Positions 5,509 through 5,606 of a DNA stretch of 5,606 nucleotides are shown in pieces; the first letter of the stretch is position 1; the number at the start of each line of letters is the position of its first letter. The translations under genes were made by a program, and so were the position numbers. This stretch comes from Desulfobacteraceae bacterium (GTDB lineage Bacteria > Desulfobacterota > DSM-4660 > Desulfatiglandales > Desulfatiglandaceae), in contig DSCZ01000320.1 in the NCBI GenBank assembly GCA_011048855.1, positions 1-5,606 on the forward strand. The letters run 5' to 3'. A model generated the notes under the pieces. It saw nothing but the letters and a program-made list of their open reading frames with translations, was not told the DNA's origin and ran no database searches.

Positions 5509-5606
5509 ATCGGGATAGGGAAGCCCTCGCGGGCTTTCCCTCCCACACCACCCGGCATACGGGTCCGTACCAGGGCGGTTCGGTCTGGTTGAATAACTCA
5601 GTGAGC
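5509..5606 (-). mobile_element. 3' end of a group II intron, class C-like (5' part beyond window)
   Basis: The minus-strand sequence from the right edge to 5509 matches the pattern of a group II intron tail: a short linker, domain V, domain VI, then a 3' end GAT. The segment GAACCGCC, followed later by GGTGGTGTG and a G-rich domain VI, is the arrangement I recall for IIC introns such as that of Oceanobacillus iheyensis. The intron-encoded reverse transcriptase, if present, would lie to the right of this window. The predicted splice boundary falls between 5509 and 5508, 12 bases before the sensor ATG. IIC introns often insert after terminator hairpins, which would fit an intergenic position, but the 5' exon is not visible. 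Confidence 0.8.
5512..5579 (-). ncRNA. Group II intron domains V and VI
   Basis: Domain V spans 5579-5547. The outer stem ACCGCCC pairs with GGGTGGT, carrying the C-G-C catalytic triad with its G-U pair. GG then pairs with CC, the two-base 3' bulge TG (5557-5556) follows, and TACG pairs with CGTA around a GACC tetraloop. Domain VI spans about 5544-5512. GGGA pairs with TCCC, and GGGAAAGCCC pairs with GGGCTTCCC around a GCGA loop with one bulged A. An unpaired A at 5516 lies eight bases from the predicted 3' end, the usual place of the branch-point adenosine. The one irregularity is an extra unpaired U at 5572 in the domain V lower stem. Confidence 0.78.

Noticed and set aside
5517..5541. GC-rich hairpin read as an intrinsic terminator before the sensor gene
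   Set aside because: There is no T-run on either side, and position, A bulge and neighbouring domain V explain it better as intron domain VI.
1..5606. CRISPR array, tRNA or rRNA genes
   Set aside because: No regularly spaced short repeats, and no tRNA or rRNA signatures were recognised on either strand.

Overview
This window looks like an accessory region of a Gram-negative, probably proteobacterial, genome. The evidence is a HlyD-type periplasmic adaptor coupled to an ABC exporter, a cobalamin-binding sensor and a group II intron. No ribosomal or housekeeping marker is present, so I do not assign a genus. Every gene I support lies on the minus strand, so transcription runs from high to low coordinates. 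By eye, GC is about 50% or more in the transporter and dehalogenase genes and about 37-40% across the toxin-antitoxin pair.

In transcription order, the right edge (5606 to 5509) holds the 3' tail of a group II intron. Domain V, domain VI and a candidate branch-point A are recognisable, and the domain V sequence resembles class C (IIC) introns. Twelve bases after the predicted 3' splice site is the start of a 350-residue protein. It has a B12-binding module with the W-x9-EH motif of CarH/AerR-type cobalamin photosensors, but a helical N-terminus in place of a MerR DNA-binding domain. Its stop codon overlaps the start of a FtsX/MacB/DevC-type permease. An ABC ATPase follows 16 bases later, and a HlyD/DevB-type membrane fusion protein overlaps the ATPase by 4 bases. 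These four genes look like one translationally coupled unit: a B12 (possibly light) sensor driving or gating a DevCAB/MacAB-like exporter. This is the most interesting system here. The adaptor's coiled-coil region contains two internal tandem duplications.

After a 62-base gap comes an AT-rich mazE-mazF type II toxin-antitoxin pair. It has its own sigma70-like promoter, with a perfect 10-base palindrome overlapping the -10 box and a second palindrome just downstream. A 181-base AT-rich spacer with one imperfect stem-loop separates it from a haloalkane dehalogenase of the HLD-I subfamily, which runs off the left edge without its C-terminal quarter.

The group II intron, the toxin-antitoxin pair and the dehalogenase are all typical of horizontally acquired DNA. 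The transporter operon shows no visible defect.
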